A stretch of 32,044 nucleotides of DNA from a virus. The stretch spans positions 1 to 32,044 of the IMG/VR virus record IMGVR_UViG_3300042887_001097; one strand, written 5' to 3'. Each line of letters begins with the position of its first letter. Position 1 is the stretch's first letter. Position numbers and translations under genes: made by a program. The notes beneath the pieces were generated by a model. The model ran no database searches. It saw only the letters and a program-made list of their open reading frames with translations, and was not told the DNA's origin. This document shows, piece after piece, positions 21,404-29,354 of this stretch.

Positions 21404-21954
21404 GCAGAATCAGGCAAATCTTCTTCAATGAACTTCTCTAGCCCTTTGGTTTTGCCTTCTTTTTTCTTGCGTTTGTTTTCTTCAAAATTATGAATAAACT
21501 CAGAGATGTTATCATACAATTCAAACTGGCGAGTATGGCCATCTGAATCTTCCAACATTTCAAATTCATCTAATATGCCAATTTGTTCTGTTGCTTTATA
21601 CTTAACATACAATTGTTTCTTTTCTTTCATAATACGGCGAAGAAAAGCATAGTAAATGATTTGCGTAAAGTAGGCAAATGGATTCTTTGATTTGTCGGGG
21701 TCAAAATTACGGAAATACATCAGGCAGTTTTCAATGCCATCTGCAATCATTTCATCACGGAAAGAATATGATATGAAATTTGGTTTGCGTGATAGATGGT
21801 CTGCAATCTTTAGAAAGCATTCACCTATGTAATTTGGTATTTGTGGTTCTGGCTTCTTTTTCTTTTTAGCTTCATCGCAATTCTTCTTGTATTCGATTAG
21901 CGCAGCCAGAAAATCGGCGTTGTTCACATAATGTTTTGTTTTCTTTTCACTCAT
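21400..21954 (-). CDS. 55: Late sigma factor gp55
   Basis: 184 residues (T4 gp55 is 185). Sigma-like factor that directs host RNA polymerase to TATAAATA late promoters together with gp33 and gp45. RDEMIADGIENCLMYFRNFD, then NPFAYFTQIIYYAFLRRIMK and KEKKQLYVKYKA match the sigma region 2 of gp55. The N-terminal KTKHYVNNADFLAALIEYK also agrees. Its presence supports the late promoters listed here. The stop is buried in a promoter for the next genes. Confidence 0.95.
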   Translation of the reverse strand: MSEKKTKHYVNNADFLAALIEYKKNCDEAKKKKKPEPQIPNYIGECFLKIADHLSRKPNFISYSFRDEMIADGIENCLMYFRNFDPDKSKNPFAYFTQIIYYAFLRRIMKEKKQLYVKYKATEQIGILDEFEMLEDSDGHTRQFELYDNISEFIHNFEENKRKKKEGKTKGLEKFIEEDLPDSA

Positions 21955-21982
21955 ATTTGCCTCATTTTGCTCTTGACAGATG

Positions 21983-22393
21983 TTACAGTAGCGGTGTTCC
22001 GTTTGAAAGTAAATCTGCTTTAACTACCTCCATTAATTTATAGACCCTTTTACGATAATCAAAACCAAGCATTGATGCTTTAGTTCCGCTTCCATAAGGT
22101 GGTACACGACCTTGTGAATAGTATTGGTCAGCAGTCAAGTCAATCTTATTACCCTCAACTGTAACAGCCCACCAATGCCAAATGCCTTCATCATCCAATC
22201 CTCTATACAGTTTAATGTTCTTGCTACCAAACAATTTCTGTAAACAGGCAGATGCTGTATGACAATGACCAAACATAGGATTAGAAGCATTACGCTCTAC
22301 CCATTTTTTAGGAAGTAAATCTGGTGTTAAGTGTTTAACAATTGCTTTGCAGGCCATTTTCATATTGGTATCATTATACACGAATAAACTCAT
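21983..22393 (-). CDS. YunG-like protein
   Basis: 136 residues. GHCHTASACLQKLFGSKNIK, then IWHWWAVTVEGNKIDLTADQ followed by YYSQGRVPPYG: a Cys, a His and an Asp in order and spacing like the YunG family (GxCxxAAxxL...HWW...iDLTxxQF). The residues would suit a papain- or transglutaminase-like triad, but no activity is established for the family that I know. The TAATG overlap joins it to the Sm-like gene. It sits between UvsW and gp55 though neither needs it. Function unknown. Confidence 0.7.
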   Translation of the reverse strand: MSLFVYNDTNMKMACKAIVKHLTPDLLPKKWVERNASNPMFGHCHTASACLQKLFGSKNIKLYRGLDDEGIWHWWAVTVEGNKIDLTADQYYSQGRVPPYGSGTKASMLGFDYRKRVYKLMEVVKADLLSNGTPLL

Positions 22394-22821
22394 TAATGCA
22401 AGCTTCCTTTTTTTCTTTCTTTTAATGCTTCAAAGATTTCTTCGGGGTCAAATTCTTCCTCATCATCTTCTTCACTTTCTTCCATCTCATCCATATTATA
22501 GAAAGGTGTTTTTCTTTCCATTCGTTGATGTGCTTCAACAACAACATCACCGTAGTAATCAATTAAATCTTGTTTTGGGTCTATGATGGTAAGTATATCG
22601 GTAGTGTAAATTAAAGCATGGTTATCTTTAATGATTTCAATTGGCAACCATGGCATCATCATCATTACTGTTTGACCACTAGGTATTCTTTTAAAAATTA
22701 AATGCATTGGGTTATCTAAAAGTGCCGTTTCGCCATCTTCCTTTTCGATGTAATCAGCAATAATATCTTCACCTGATTGTAAGCGAACAATTTTGATATT
22801 GTTATTGGTTGTCTGTTCCAT
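22393..22821 (-). CDS. Sm-like (LSM-type) phage protein, copy 2
   Basis: 142 residues. The N-terminal domain has IKIVRLQSGEDIIADYIEKE, then NPMHLIFKRI, VMMMMPWLPIEI, TTDILTIIDPKQ and LIDYYGDVV; it is followed by an acidic tail (SEEDDEEEFDPEEIFEALKERK). The SGEDIIADY strand-turn and order of elements resemble copy 1 at 3301-3600. Phage relatives beside UvsW are common in aquatic T4-like genomes. RNA binding is inferred from the possible Sm fold. It overlaps uvsW by 20 bases. Confidence 0.72.
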   Translation of the reverse strand: MEQTTNNNIKIVRLQSGEDIIADYIEKEDGETALLDNPMHLIFKRIPSGQTVMMMMPWLPIEIIKDNHALIYTTDILTIIDPKQDLIDYYGDVVVEAHQRMERKTPFYNMDEMEESEEDDEEEFDPEEIFEALKERKKGSLH

Positions 22822-24280
22822 TTTTGAGTTCTATGTTGTAAAACTTATATTTAAATTTTTCTTCATCGTATATTTTAACACGCTCAATGAAATGTTTCAA
22901 GCTGTAATTGGCAAATTTGCCTATACGAAAGTCATCAACAATGTCAAACAAAACTGCCTCTGTCTTATTTTCACCTATGCGTAACCCACGACCAATAGAT
23001 TGCAGATTACGAATCCTTGACTTAGAAGGACTTGCAAAGATGATATTGTGTAAATTGCGAATGTTAACACCAGTAGAAAAAGTGCCATAAGATGCCACAA
23101 TAATAGCATCTTTTTCTTTTTCAGTAATTGAACGAACCGATTCTCGCACCTCAACATCGGTGCCGCCAAATACAAAAAACACATGCCTATTTTTTGCCTC
23201 AGCTTTAATAGATTCATACAGTTCTTTTCCGTGTTTTTCTACCAACTGAAACAATACGAGTGTATTGCCTTCTAGTGATAAAGTTAAATTTTTAATAAAG
23301 TCATTTCGAGGTTTATGGGATACAATAAAGTTTTTTTCTTCATTGTAATCCCAATCACGGGCTTGCTTACACAATGATTCGTGGTATTTCAAAATTAGGC
23401 ATTTAATTTTAAAACTAGCAAGCTGACCTTTTTCAATCAGTTCGGATGTTGTAGTTGCTTTATAAACTGGACCAAACAAACCTTCTAATACTAGGCGATG
23501 TGTTTGTGTACCGTCTAATGTGCCTGTTGTGCCTACTCTATATTTAGCGTTTGAACAACCTGATAGAATGGTTGTCAACGATTTGGCTTTAAATTGGTGT
23601 GCTTCATCACCTAGAACAAAATCAAATTGTTCAAAGTAATCTTTATCGTTTTTGTAGATTGATTGCCATGTTGTAATGGTCAAAAATTTATTAGTGTGTT
23701 TTTCTTTACCTGAGTATTGACGATGGCAGTATTCTTCTGAATCATAACCATACGAAACAAAATCACTATACATTTGTTCTACCAACGATGTAGTTGGCAC
23801 AATTAACAAACCTTTTTTAAAGTCCGCTTCTTGTAACCATCTAACAATTGTATAAATGATAAGTGATTTACCTGAGGCAGTTGGCGATAACAATAACATT
23901 CTTTTGTTACGAACTGCCTGTATGAAAGCTTTAAATTGATAATCACGAATCTCATGTGGCAAATTTAGTGTATCAATAAACTGTTTTGCCTCTACAACAG
24001 AAAAGTTTTCTGTAGCATTGATATCTGTATCAATGGATAATTTGTAATCTCTTTCCTGACAAAATTTTTCAATGTAAGGAACAAGACCACGATATATTGT
24101 GAAATTTCTTAGGTCTGCCAATCTAATTTTTCCATCCCACATTCTACTTTTGTAGGCTGGAACAAATTGATAACCTGGCACAAAGAATGTAAAGTAATCA
24201 CTTAGCTCTTGTGCGATACCTTTATCACATTCGAACTGTATAAATGATTCATTCTTTTTATGTAAAATTAAATCAGACAC
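22802..24280 (-). CDS. uvsW: DNA helicase UvsW (GTG start)
   Basis: 492 residues (T4 UvsW is 503). Superfamily-2 helicase that unwinds R-loops and branched DNA at the switch from origin to recombination-dependent replication. N-terminal SRMWDGKIRLADLRNF is the double-stranded-DNA-binding part. Walker A SPTASGKS is at 132-139, GDEAH at 224-228, GTTGTLDG, and QSIGRGLRIGENKTEA is motif VI. The start is a GTG at 24280 that overlaps the uvsY stop by eight bases, so expression is likely coupled. Confidence 0.97.
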   Translation of the reverse strand: MSDLILHKKNESFIQFECDKGIAQELSDYFTFFVPGYQFVPAYKSRMWDGKIRLADLRNFTIYRGLVPYIEKFCQERDYKLSIDTDINATENFSVVEAKQFIDTLNLPHEIRDYQFKAFIQAVRNKRMLLLSPTASGKSLIIYTIVRWLQEADFKKGLLIVPTTSLVEQMYSDFVSYGYDSEEYCHRQYSGKEKHTNKFLTITTWQSIYKNDKDYFEQFDFVLGDEAHQFKAKSLTTILSGCSNAKYRVGTTGTLDGTQTHRLVLEGLFGPVYKATTTSELIEKGQLASFKIKCLILKYHESLCKQARDWDYNEEKNFIVSHKPRNDFIKNLTLSLEGNTLVLFQLVEKHGKELYESIKAEAKNRHVFFVFGGTDVEVRESVRSITEKEKDAIIVASYGTFSTGVNIRNLHNIIFASPSKSRIRNLQSIGRGLRIGENKTEAVLFDIVDDFRIGKFANYSLKHFIERVKIYDEEKFKYKFYNIELKNGTDNQ

Positions 24281-24707
24281 CTTGTATGAACCGTTCCCAT
24301 GCTATAAAATCTCTCAACTGAAATGTGCGAGAGTTTAATTCTTTTAGAATACTTTGACAGATATCAACAACTTCATCATGCATTACTTTTTGTGCCTGAT
24401 ACTTATTTAAATCTTCATCGCTCTCCAAATATGTAGTGATATCGGATTTAAGAACAAATGGAAATGGCGACCAACCATATTTGGCCAATTCGTCATCATC
24501 GAGTTTACCTGTATAGTATTCCCACTTCAATTTCTTCCATTTATTGTATTTGAACTCAGCTTCTTTGGCAAGCAAGCGATGCCTAGACAATATGTTTAGA
24601 TATTTGCTGTGTAGTTTGGGTATATCTAACAATGCTTTGCCAGGTTCCGTTCTGTCAATGTCGGAATCTTTGCGCCATTCTTCCAATAATTCATCAATTT
24701 GCTTCAT
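24273..24707 (-). CDS. uvsY: Recombination mediator UvsY
   Basis: 144 residues (T4 UvsY is 137). Loads the UvsX recombinase on ssDNA covered by gp32. IDELLEEWRKDSDIDRTEPG, KLHSKYLNILSRHRLLAKEA, then KWKKLKWEYYTGKLDDDELAKYG and ending FQLRDFIAWERFIQGV agree in order with T4 UvsY. It leads uvsW. An upstream promoter with AAGGAG precedes the ATG. Confidence 0.95.
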   Translation of the reverse strand: MKQIDELLEEWRKDSDIDRTEPGKALLDIPKLHSKYLNILSRHRLLAKEAEFKYNKWKKLKWEYYTGKLDDDELAKYGWSPFPFVLKSDITTYLESDEDLNKYQAQKVMHDEVVDICQSILKELNSRTFQLRDFIAWERFIQGV

Positions 24708-24731
24708 AAAATAATGCTCCTTATTGCAAGG

Positions 24732-24760
24732 AGTTTACACTAATTGTTAGGATTTGTCAA
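24732..24760 (-). promoter_or_regulatory. Sigma-70 promoter for uvsY-uvsW
   Basis: TTGACA (24760-24755) in the context GCTTGACAAA, 17 bases, TAAACT (24737-24732; four of six). It begins a few bases past the stop of the tail-tube-like gene and precedes the uvsY ATG (24707) with AAGGAG. It separates early recombination genes from the late head genes. Confidence 0.65.
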
Positions 24761-24766
24761 GCGGTA

Positions 24767-25315
24767 TTAGAAAAGTTTTTCAATATCGTAGTAAGTGTAC
24801 CGAAATGTGGCATCGGCAGACAGAATGGTATCAGGACCATCCTGCGTATTCATAATAAAGGTAGATAAAGTTGTAGGGAAAACTTCGTGGAATTTAAAAC
24901 GATAATACGGTGTGTTTGATGATGAATACAAGGTAAGTGAAGCATCAGAAAATTGTGGAAATTTACCACGCAAATCATTAGATGCCGAATTGTATTTGTT
25001 GAGTGTTGGCAATTTTCTATATTCTTCAAACTCTTTTGGGAAAGTCATAGCACGAATCCAATCATGTATCTCTTTCCAACCCAATAGTTCTTCATCAATG
25101 ATAAAAGTAATATTTAAAAGGTCATAGATGGCCTTTTCGCCAGGAGAATAGAAATCAACAAACGGATTTGTTTGCACAACTTCTGACAATGAGATACCAG
25201 GCACCGTAACATTTTGGCAAAAGTATTGCACATTAGGTGTTCTACCAAATGTTAATAGAAACTTATTTGGTTGTAACGGATTAGGATTAGATGGGTTTCT
25301 AGTTAATGCTGTCAT
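24767..25315 (-). CDS. Tail-tube-like virion protein (gp19/gp3 family)
   Basis: 182 residues. NPLQPNKFLLTFGRTPNVQY, VTVPGISLSEVVQTNPFVDF, YSPGEKAIYDLLNITFIIDE, ELLGWKEIHDWIRAMTFPKE and FRYTYYDIEKLF resemble T4-type tube proteins (NPFVD and ITF.DE...W.EI..WI). In cyanophages a comparable gene called gp3 sits between gp23 and uvsY, and its size here agrees with gp3 (about 176) or gp19 (about 163). I do not decide between them; gp3 is the better guess from position. It starts 17 bases inside the stop region of the previous gene. Confidence 0.65.
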   Translation of the reverse strand: MTALTRNPSNPNPLQPNKFLLTFGRTPNVQYFCQNVTVPGISLSEVVQTNPFVDFYSPGEKAIYDLLNITFIIDEELLGWKEIHDWIRAMTFPKEFEEYRKLPTLNKYNSASNDLRGKFPQFSDASLTLYSSSNTPYYRFKFHEVFPTTLSTFIMNTQDGPDTILSADATFRYTYYDIEKLF

Positions 25316-25529
25316 TCTGCTCTTTCAACCATTCATCAACACGGAGTTCAGCTTCTTCTTGTGTTAATGCGTGAACATAGATTTCTACTGGTTTGCCATA
25401 AACATGTTTTATGGAATATCGCATTTCACCCACAAAAAGAACATCTTCTATGTCCCGTTTTACCACAAACTCTTTTAAGTTTTTGGCACGATTAATTACA
25501 TCATTTGCAATATCTTTTATGTTTGTCAT
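25299..25529 (-). CDS. Small hypothetical protein, 76 aa
   Basis: Begins MTNIKDIANDVINRAKNLKE. Then FVVKRDIEDVLFVGEMRYSI, YGKPVEIYVHALTQEEAELR and VDEWLKEQNDSIN. A helix, three strands and a helix that includes EEAELRVDEW, faintly like the EEAxxFAxxW ending of the two small genes at 18066-18424. It overlaps the next gene by 17 bases and the one before by four (ATGA). Function unknown; from its late promoter it may act in assembly. Confidence 0.68.
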   Translation of the reverse strand: MTNIKDIANDVINRAKNLKEFVVKRDIEDVLFVGEMRYSIKHVYGKPVEIYVHALTQEEAELRVDEWLKEQNDSIN

Positions 25530-25732
25530 GTAGTTCTTTTAATGTGCAAACCAATATCAATGATGGTTTCTTTCTCAATCATGTTAATAATTTGGTTTGT
25601 TAAATTAATCTCTTTTTGAATAAAAACCATCTTTAGTCGGAGTTCTTCCAACTGTTGGGTGTAAAACTCCAGTTCTTTTAGTTTTCTTGCCCTTATATCG
25701 AGCAAATCTGTAATCAAAAGAATTTCACTCAT
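25526..25732 (-). CDS. Small coiled-coil hypothetical protein, 68 aa
   Basis: MSEILLITDLLDIRARKLKE, then LEFYTQQLEELRLKMVFIQK and EINLTNQIINMIEKETI. One long amphipathic helix with Leu/Ile at heptad spacing. It is the first gene of the transcript from the late promoter at 25745-25738, whose predicted start coincides with this ATG. No ribosome site is seen between the promoter and the ATG. Function unknown. Confidence 0.72.
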   Translation of the reverse strand: MSEILLITDLLDIRARKLKELEFYTQQLEELRLKMVFIQKEINLTNQIINMIEKETIIDIGLHIKRTT

Positions 25733-25737
25733 ATGGT

Positions 25738-25745
25738 TATTTATA
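25738..25745 (-). promoter_or_regulatory. T4-type late promoter after the gp23 terminator
   Basis: Exact TATAAATA on the minus strand. T4 promoters of this type start six bases after the octamer. That point is 25732, the first base of the ATG of the following gene. Confidence 0.78.
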
Positions 25746-25749
25746 AGCT

Positions 25750-25781
25750 AAAAAAAAGAGGCATCTTGCGATGCCTCTTTT
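25750..25781 (-). terminator. Strong Rho-independent terminator after gp23
   Basis: Minus-strand AAAAGAGGCATC, loop GCAA (a GNRA tetraloop), GATGCCTCTTTT, continuing as TTTT: twelve perfect pairs and an eight-T run. It lies in the 90-base gap after gp23. Confidence 0.95.
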
Positions 25782-25825
25782 AAACTGTCCCTTTTTATTT
25801 TTATTATTATAGGACTTAAAACAAA

Positions 25826-27184
25826 TTACATCAAGTTCTTGATTGCGAAAGAACGATAGTAGTTGTTCTTTTGAGCATTCAAAGCGCCTAGACCTTGGTC
25901 TGTGCCTTCTGCAAATGGGTTGGCAACTAAACCGTAACGAGTTTTGAAACCAATCTTTGGTTGGAAGGTACCAGTGTCAACTGCACGAACCATTTGCAAT
26001 GGAACATATGGGCAGTAGAACAAACCAGCGTCATAAGCATTTGAACCCTTATAACCTACAACAGCGAATTCATTTGTAGAACCAGCTGGGAAGTATGGGT
26101 CGATGTAAACTTTGATACGGCCAAACAATGTACCAGCAAATGTATTGCCAGTATCGTCAACTGTCAAGTTAACCTGACCTTGGAGAGCAGAGTTGTAATC
26201 TAGGATGCCAGCCATTGCAAATGCAGAAGCAACATCAGATGAGCAGATTACAATATTACCTTTACCACGGCGGGTTGTCTTGGCGATTGTATTGGCTTCA
26301 CGCTCTAATTGGAACGCAAGACCTTTAACTTTTTCAACCATCCAGCGACCGTTAGAATCGGTGTCAAGGTCGAAAATACCACGAGTTGTTGTACCGACTT
26401 GTGCGCCTAACTTAGCAACACCATAGATGGTACGAATAACTTCACGGTTGATTTCAGCGAGAATCTCTGTTGAGAGAATGTTTGCTAACTCGGTCTCAGC
26501 ATCTAAACCATGAACTGCTTTGAGGTCTTGTGCCAATTCCATTGAGTATTCAGCTTTCAATGCACGGGTGCGAGCTGTTACGGTAACTTTCTCAATTGAG
26601 AAGGCCATTTCTTGGAATGTGTTACCAGAAGCGCCATCACCGAGAGCTTCAGCAGAACCAGTTGTCATCGCTAAAGCAGCTTGTGCGTTAGAGACGAAAG
26701 TTTCTGTCGTGTTAGCAGCAATGCCTAAAGAGGTCAACTGAGCAGCAACAGCAGCTGTCAATGCTGTGTTAGCACCGGCAAATTGTGTGTTAGCTTCGTT
26801 GTAGAATGCCTCTGTACCGCCTTGTGAAGCATAGCGTGAACGCATAGCGAAAATCAAACCTGTTGGGCCTGTCATTGGTTGAACACCGCAAACATCATAA
26901 GCGATTAGGTTTGGTAATGAACGGCGAACCAAGCTGATTAGGATTGGGTCAAAACCGGCAACTGGACCTGCAGCAGCAGCACCGCCACCGAAACCGCCTG
27001 TACCAGCAAAGTTTGTTGGTGAGCCTGTTTCGTTTAGGATGCCAGCAGCTTTTTGCATCTCTTGAGCTTGATTCTCAAGGATAACAGCTGTAACAGCTTT
27101 ACGATATGGGTCTTTAATTGGCTCAAGGTCTGGATGGTCCAGAACACCTTCCCATTTTTTTTGTAATGATTCAGACAAATACAT
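25826..27184 (-). CDS. 23: Major capsid protein gp23
   Basis: 452 residues (T4 gp23 is 521). MYLSESLQKKWEGVLDHPDL at the N-terminus is followed by a Gly/Ala-rich stretch and the prohead cleavage region. VRRSLPNLIAYDVCGVQPMT, GPTGLIFAMRSRYASQGG, ERE-type segments and KTRYGLVANPFAEG are gp23 signatures. The N-terminal 60 residues, to about the IKDPYRK/AVIL segment and beyond, would be removed by gp21 on maturation. A strong terminator follows. Upstream TAGGAG is the ribosome site. Confidence 0.97.
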   Translation of the reverse strand: MYLSESLQKKWEGVLDHPDLEPIKDPYRKAVTAVILENQAQEMQKAAGILNETGSPTNFAGTGGFGGGAAAAGPVAGFDPILISLVRRSLPNLIAYDVCGVQPMTGPTGLIFAMRSRYASQGGTEAFYNEANTQFAGANTALTAAVAAQLTSLGIAANTTETFVSNAQAALAMTTGSAEALGDGASGNTFQEMAFSIEKVTVTARTRALKAEYSMELAQDLKAVHGLDAETELANILSTEILAEINREVIRTIYGVAKLGAQVGTTTRGIFDLDTDSNGRWMVEKVKGLAFQLEREANTIAKTTRRGKGNIVICSSDVASAFAMAGILDYNSALQGQVNLTVDDTGNTFAGTLFGRIKVYIDPYFPAGSTNEFAVVGYKGSNAYDAGLFYCPYVPLQMVRAVDTGTFQPKIGFKTRYGLVANPFAEGTDQGLGALNAQKNNYYRSFAIKNLM

Positions 27185-27210
27185 TTAAGTGTCTCCTATT
27201 TTTGTTTTAC

Positions 27211-28299
27211 TTAAACTTTGGTTTTAGAAATTGCTTGTGATACTGCGGCAACAAATGGGTCATTAATATTGACTTGTTTGGCATCAGCATCTTCTACCTT
27301 TTCGTGCAATTGCTCTTCATCGGCCTTTTTAACGCCAGATGGGAAATAGTTCTCACGGATTGTTTCAAGTTTCTCTTTGTATTCTTCCTCTGTGGAGAAT
27401 TCAACACTCTCTGCGAGCGTTTTGATTTTTTCAACTTGAGTTGTTGTGAGACCTTCGCAAATTTCACGGGTAATTTCATTCTTGCGGGACTCTACGAGAG
27501 CTTTAGCATAAGAAATGCCACGCTCGATTTCTTCGTTGAGTTTGCTTTCGAGTTCTTCAACTTTACCAGCAAGTTCGTCAACGAGGTCAACTTTTTCGGT
27601 TGGAACATCAATGTAATGTTCTGCGAATAGGTTGCGTAGACCAGCAATGAATTCTTCGGTAATCTCGGCACGGAGGCCAGATTCAATAGCAATTTCGTTA
27701 TCTGCTAACCATTGCTCAACAACATAGTTGAGGTAGTCATCGACTTTGTTTGTTAGGTCAGATTTAATTGATTCAACTGCTTCTTCGAGCATCGAGGCAT
27801 ATTTACCTTCGATTTCTTCTTCAATTTGTGTAACACGGTCCATGACACGAGCTTCAAAAATTGTAGCAGCTTTAGATTTGAATTCTTCAGAAATGGTAGA
27901 ATCGTCAGAGAAAAGGGAATCAATGTCCTCTTTCATCTTCTTCTTCATCATTTCTTTCTTATCTTCTTTCTCATCTTCATCTTTGTCTTCCATTTCATGG
28001 GACTTTTCAGCGATGAGTTCATCTTCAACTTGCTCTTCTTCTTTCATTTCTTTTTTGCCGCCGCCAAGCATTTCTTGCTTGTCAGGAGAGGCATCAGAAG
28101 GTTTAGTTGTAGGAGCAGTTGCGCTCTTAGACGATGGAGTAATCTTTGCAGAATTATCATCGTTCTTATAATTTTGTGGTGTTGGGCCGCCAGCATCGTG
28201 AATCTCGGCTGGTAACTTCTCAGCAGGCATTGCTGGAGCGGATTTCTTGCTTCCTGCAAGAATTTCTGCTGCGGCTTCCATTAGTTTATTTGTTGCCAT
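27211..28299 (-). CDS. 22: Prohead core scaffold protein gp22
   Basis: 362 residues (T4 gp22 is 269). The N-terminal 150 residues hold a Pro/Ser/Ala- and Lys/Glu-rich low-complexity region (many KEDEDE type strings), and the C-terminal part is a long Glu/Lys-rich coiled coil (VDLVDELAGKVEELESKLNE) ending with DPFVAAVSQAISKTKV. This composition and position between gp21 and gp23 identify the scaffold core that is digested after assembly. It has its own late promoter and AAGGAG ribosome site. Confidence 0.9.
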   Translation of the reverse strand: MATNKLMEAAAEILAGSKKSAPAMPAEKLPAEIHDAGGPTPQNYKNDDNSAKITPSSKSATAPTTKPSDASPDKQEMLGGGKKEMKEEEQVEDELIAEKSHEMEDKDEDEKEDKKEMMKKKMKEDIDSLFSDDSTISEEFKSKAATIFEARVMDRVTQIEEEIEGKYASMLEEAVESIKSDLTNKVDDYLNYVVEQWLADNEIAIESGLRAEITEEFIAGLRNLFAEHYIDVPTEKVDLVDELAGKVEELESKLNEEIERGISYAKALVESRKNEITREICEGLTTTQVEKIKTLAESVEFSTEEEYKEKLETIRENYFPSGVKKADEEQLHEKVEDADAKQVNINDPFVAAVSQAISKTKV

Positions 28300-28321
28300 T
28301 AGGAATCTCCTTATGATTTCT

Positions 28322-28329
28322 TATTTATA
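28322..28329 (-). promoter_or_regulatory. T4-type late promoter for gp22-gp23
   Basis: Exact TATAAATA on the minus strand in the gap after gp21, 23 bases ahead of the gp22 ATG. It gives an additional dose of scaffold and capsid transcript beyond the gp20 read-through. Confidence 0.8.
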
Positions 28330-28332
28330 AAA

Positions 28333-28983
28333 TTAAAGTTTTCTGAGGTAATTTTCAAACAGTTTGAGGGCTGCAGATTCGAGTTGATTCTTGGTAGCTC
28401 TCTGAATTGTTTTTTTGGCATGGTCAAAGTCCTTCTCTACGAAGTGACCTTCTATGAACATCCATTCTTTGTTCTCCATGATGCCATTTACAAATGCGCC
28501 AGGCGCAGATGGGTCGGCAACAATGTCAGCCGCAGTAGCTAGTTTTAGGTCGTCTTGCACAAGGTTATACCCTTCTCTAGTTTGCACTAAAGAACCAAGA
28601 GCTCTGGATGATACGCCAATTTGAATGTCATTATTGATAAAGTTTTCAACAATTTGTCCATATGGTGTACCAAGAATCAGCGCTTTGCCATAGAATGTAT
28701 TACCATCTTCTTTCAAAGATACAATCTTGTGAGATACACGCTCAAGATTAATTGATGGTGTATCTGGATGACCTAGTTCACCCATCGCACGGTTTGTGTT
28801 GATGAATTCTTCAGTATAACGGGCAACTTCATTACGAAGTGTGTCCATTTTATACATACGGTTGTTTTTGTTGACAGCATCGCCAACTAAAAAAATTCCT
28901 TCAATGAAAAGTTTTTTCTTACCATCTTCTGTTTTTTCGGTAAGATACTTTACATCTTCTATGTGTTCTCTAATGAGTTTCAT
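28333..28983 (-). CDS. 21: Prohead protease gp21
   Basis: 216 residues (T4 gp21 is 212). Serine-type protease that digests the core and trims gp23. RAMGELGHPDTPSINLERVS has the likely catalytic His, GVSSRALGS the Ser, and DIVADPSAPGAFVNGIMENK the usual conserved end of the domain. FLVGDAVNKNNRMYKMDTLR opens the family. Gene order and domain agree with T4. The C-terminus is a basic helix. Confidence 0.95.
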   Translation of the reverse strand: MKLIREHIEDVKYLTEKTEDGKKKLFIEGIFLVGDAVNKNNRMYKMDTLRNEVARYTEEFINTNRAMGELGHPDTPSINLERVSHKIVSLKEDGNTFYGKALILGTPYGQIVENFINNDIQIGVSSRALGSLVQTREGYNLVQDDLKLATAADIVADPSAPGAFVNGIMENKEWMFIEGHFVEKDFDHAKKTIQRATKNQLESAALKLFENYLRKL

Positions 28984-28984
28984 A

Positions 28985-29353
28985 TTACATTCCTGTGAGT
29001 GCTGGGCTATAAGTAGCAGATTTAGTTACTTGCATAATTAAACTACCTGCTGTTCCTGTATGTTCAACCCAAATGTTTGCAGTAGCATTGTTTGCAAAAG
29101 TAATATCATATTCATATAATACCAAATTAATTGGTGTTGAAATTTCTAGTATCAATGTACCAGACGAATTATTACCTCTATAAATTCTATAAATTCCGTT
29201 TGTCGAAGCTGATACTTGTGCAATCGCAGCTTCTGTTACGGTCTCCCCTGTCTGTGCAGAGAGAGTATTTAAATTGATTGCTGTATTAGCGGCACCACCA
29301 ACAATACGAATTGTTGATTTTGCTCTGACAGCGTTTATAATTTCAAATGGCAT
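28985..29353 (-). CDS. Virion-like beta-rich hypothetical protein, 122 aa
   Basis: MPFEIINAVRAKSTIRIVGG starts a Ser/Thr/Asn-rich, all-beta protein (INLNTLSAQTGETVTEAAIA, then STNGIYRIYRGNNSSGT, ISTPINLVLYEYDITF, ANIWVEHTGTAGSLIMQVTK). The repeat of strand-turn with TG/SG suggests a small beta-sandwich such as a decoration or fibre-like protein. It lies in the head operon between the basic core-like protein and gp21. No family recognised. Confidence 0.7.
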   Translation of the reverse strand: MPFEIINAVRAKSTIRIVGGAANTAINLNTLSAQTGETVTEAAIAQVSASTNGIYRIYRGNNSSGTLILEISTPINLVLYEYDITFANNATANIWVEHTGTAGSLIMQVTKSATYSPALTGM

Positions 29354-29354
29354 T

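Noticed and set aside
27746-28171. Plus-strand frame of 141 codons opposite gp22
   Set aside because: Ser-rich antisense image of the Glu/Lys-rich gp22 gene; no ribosome site and no protein-like sequence.
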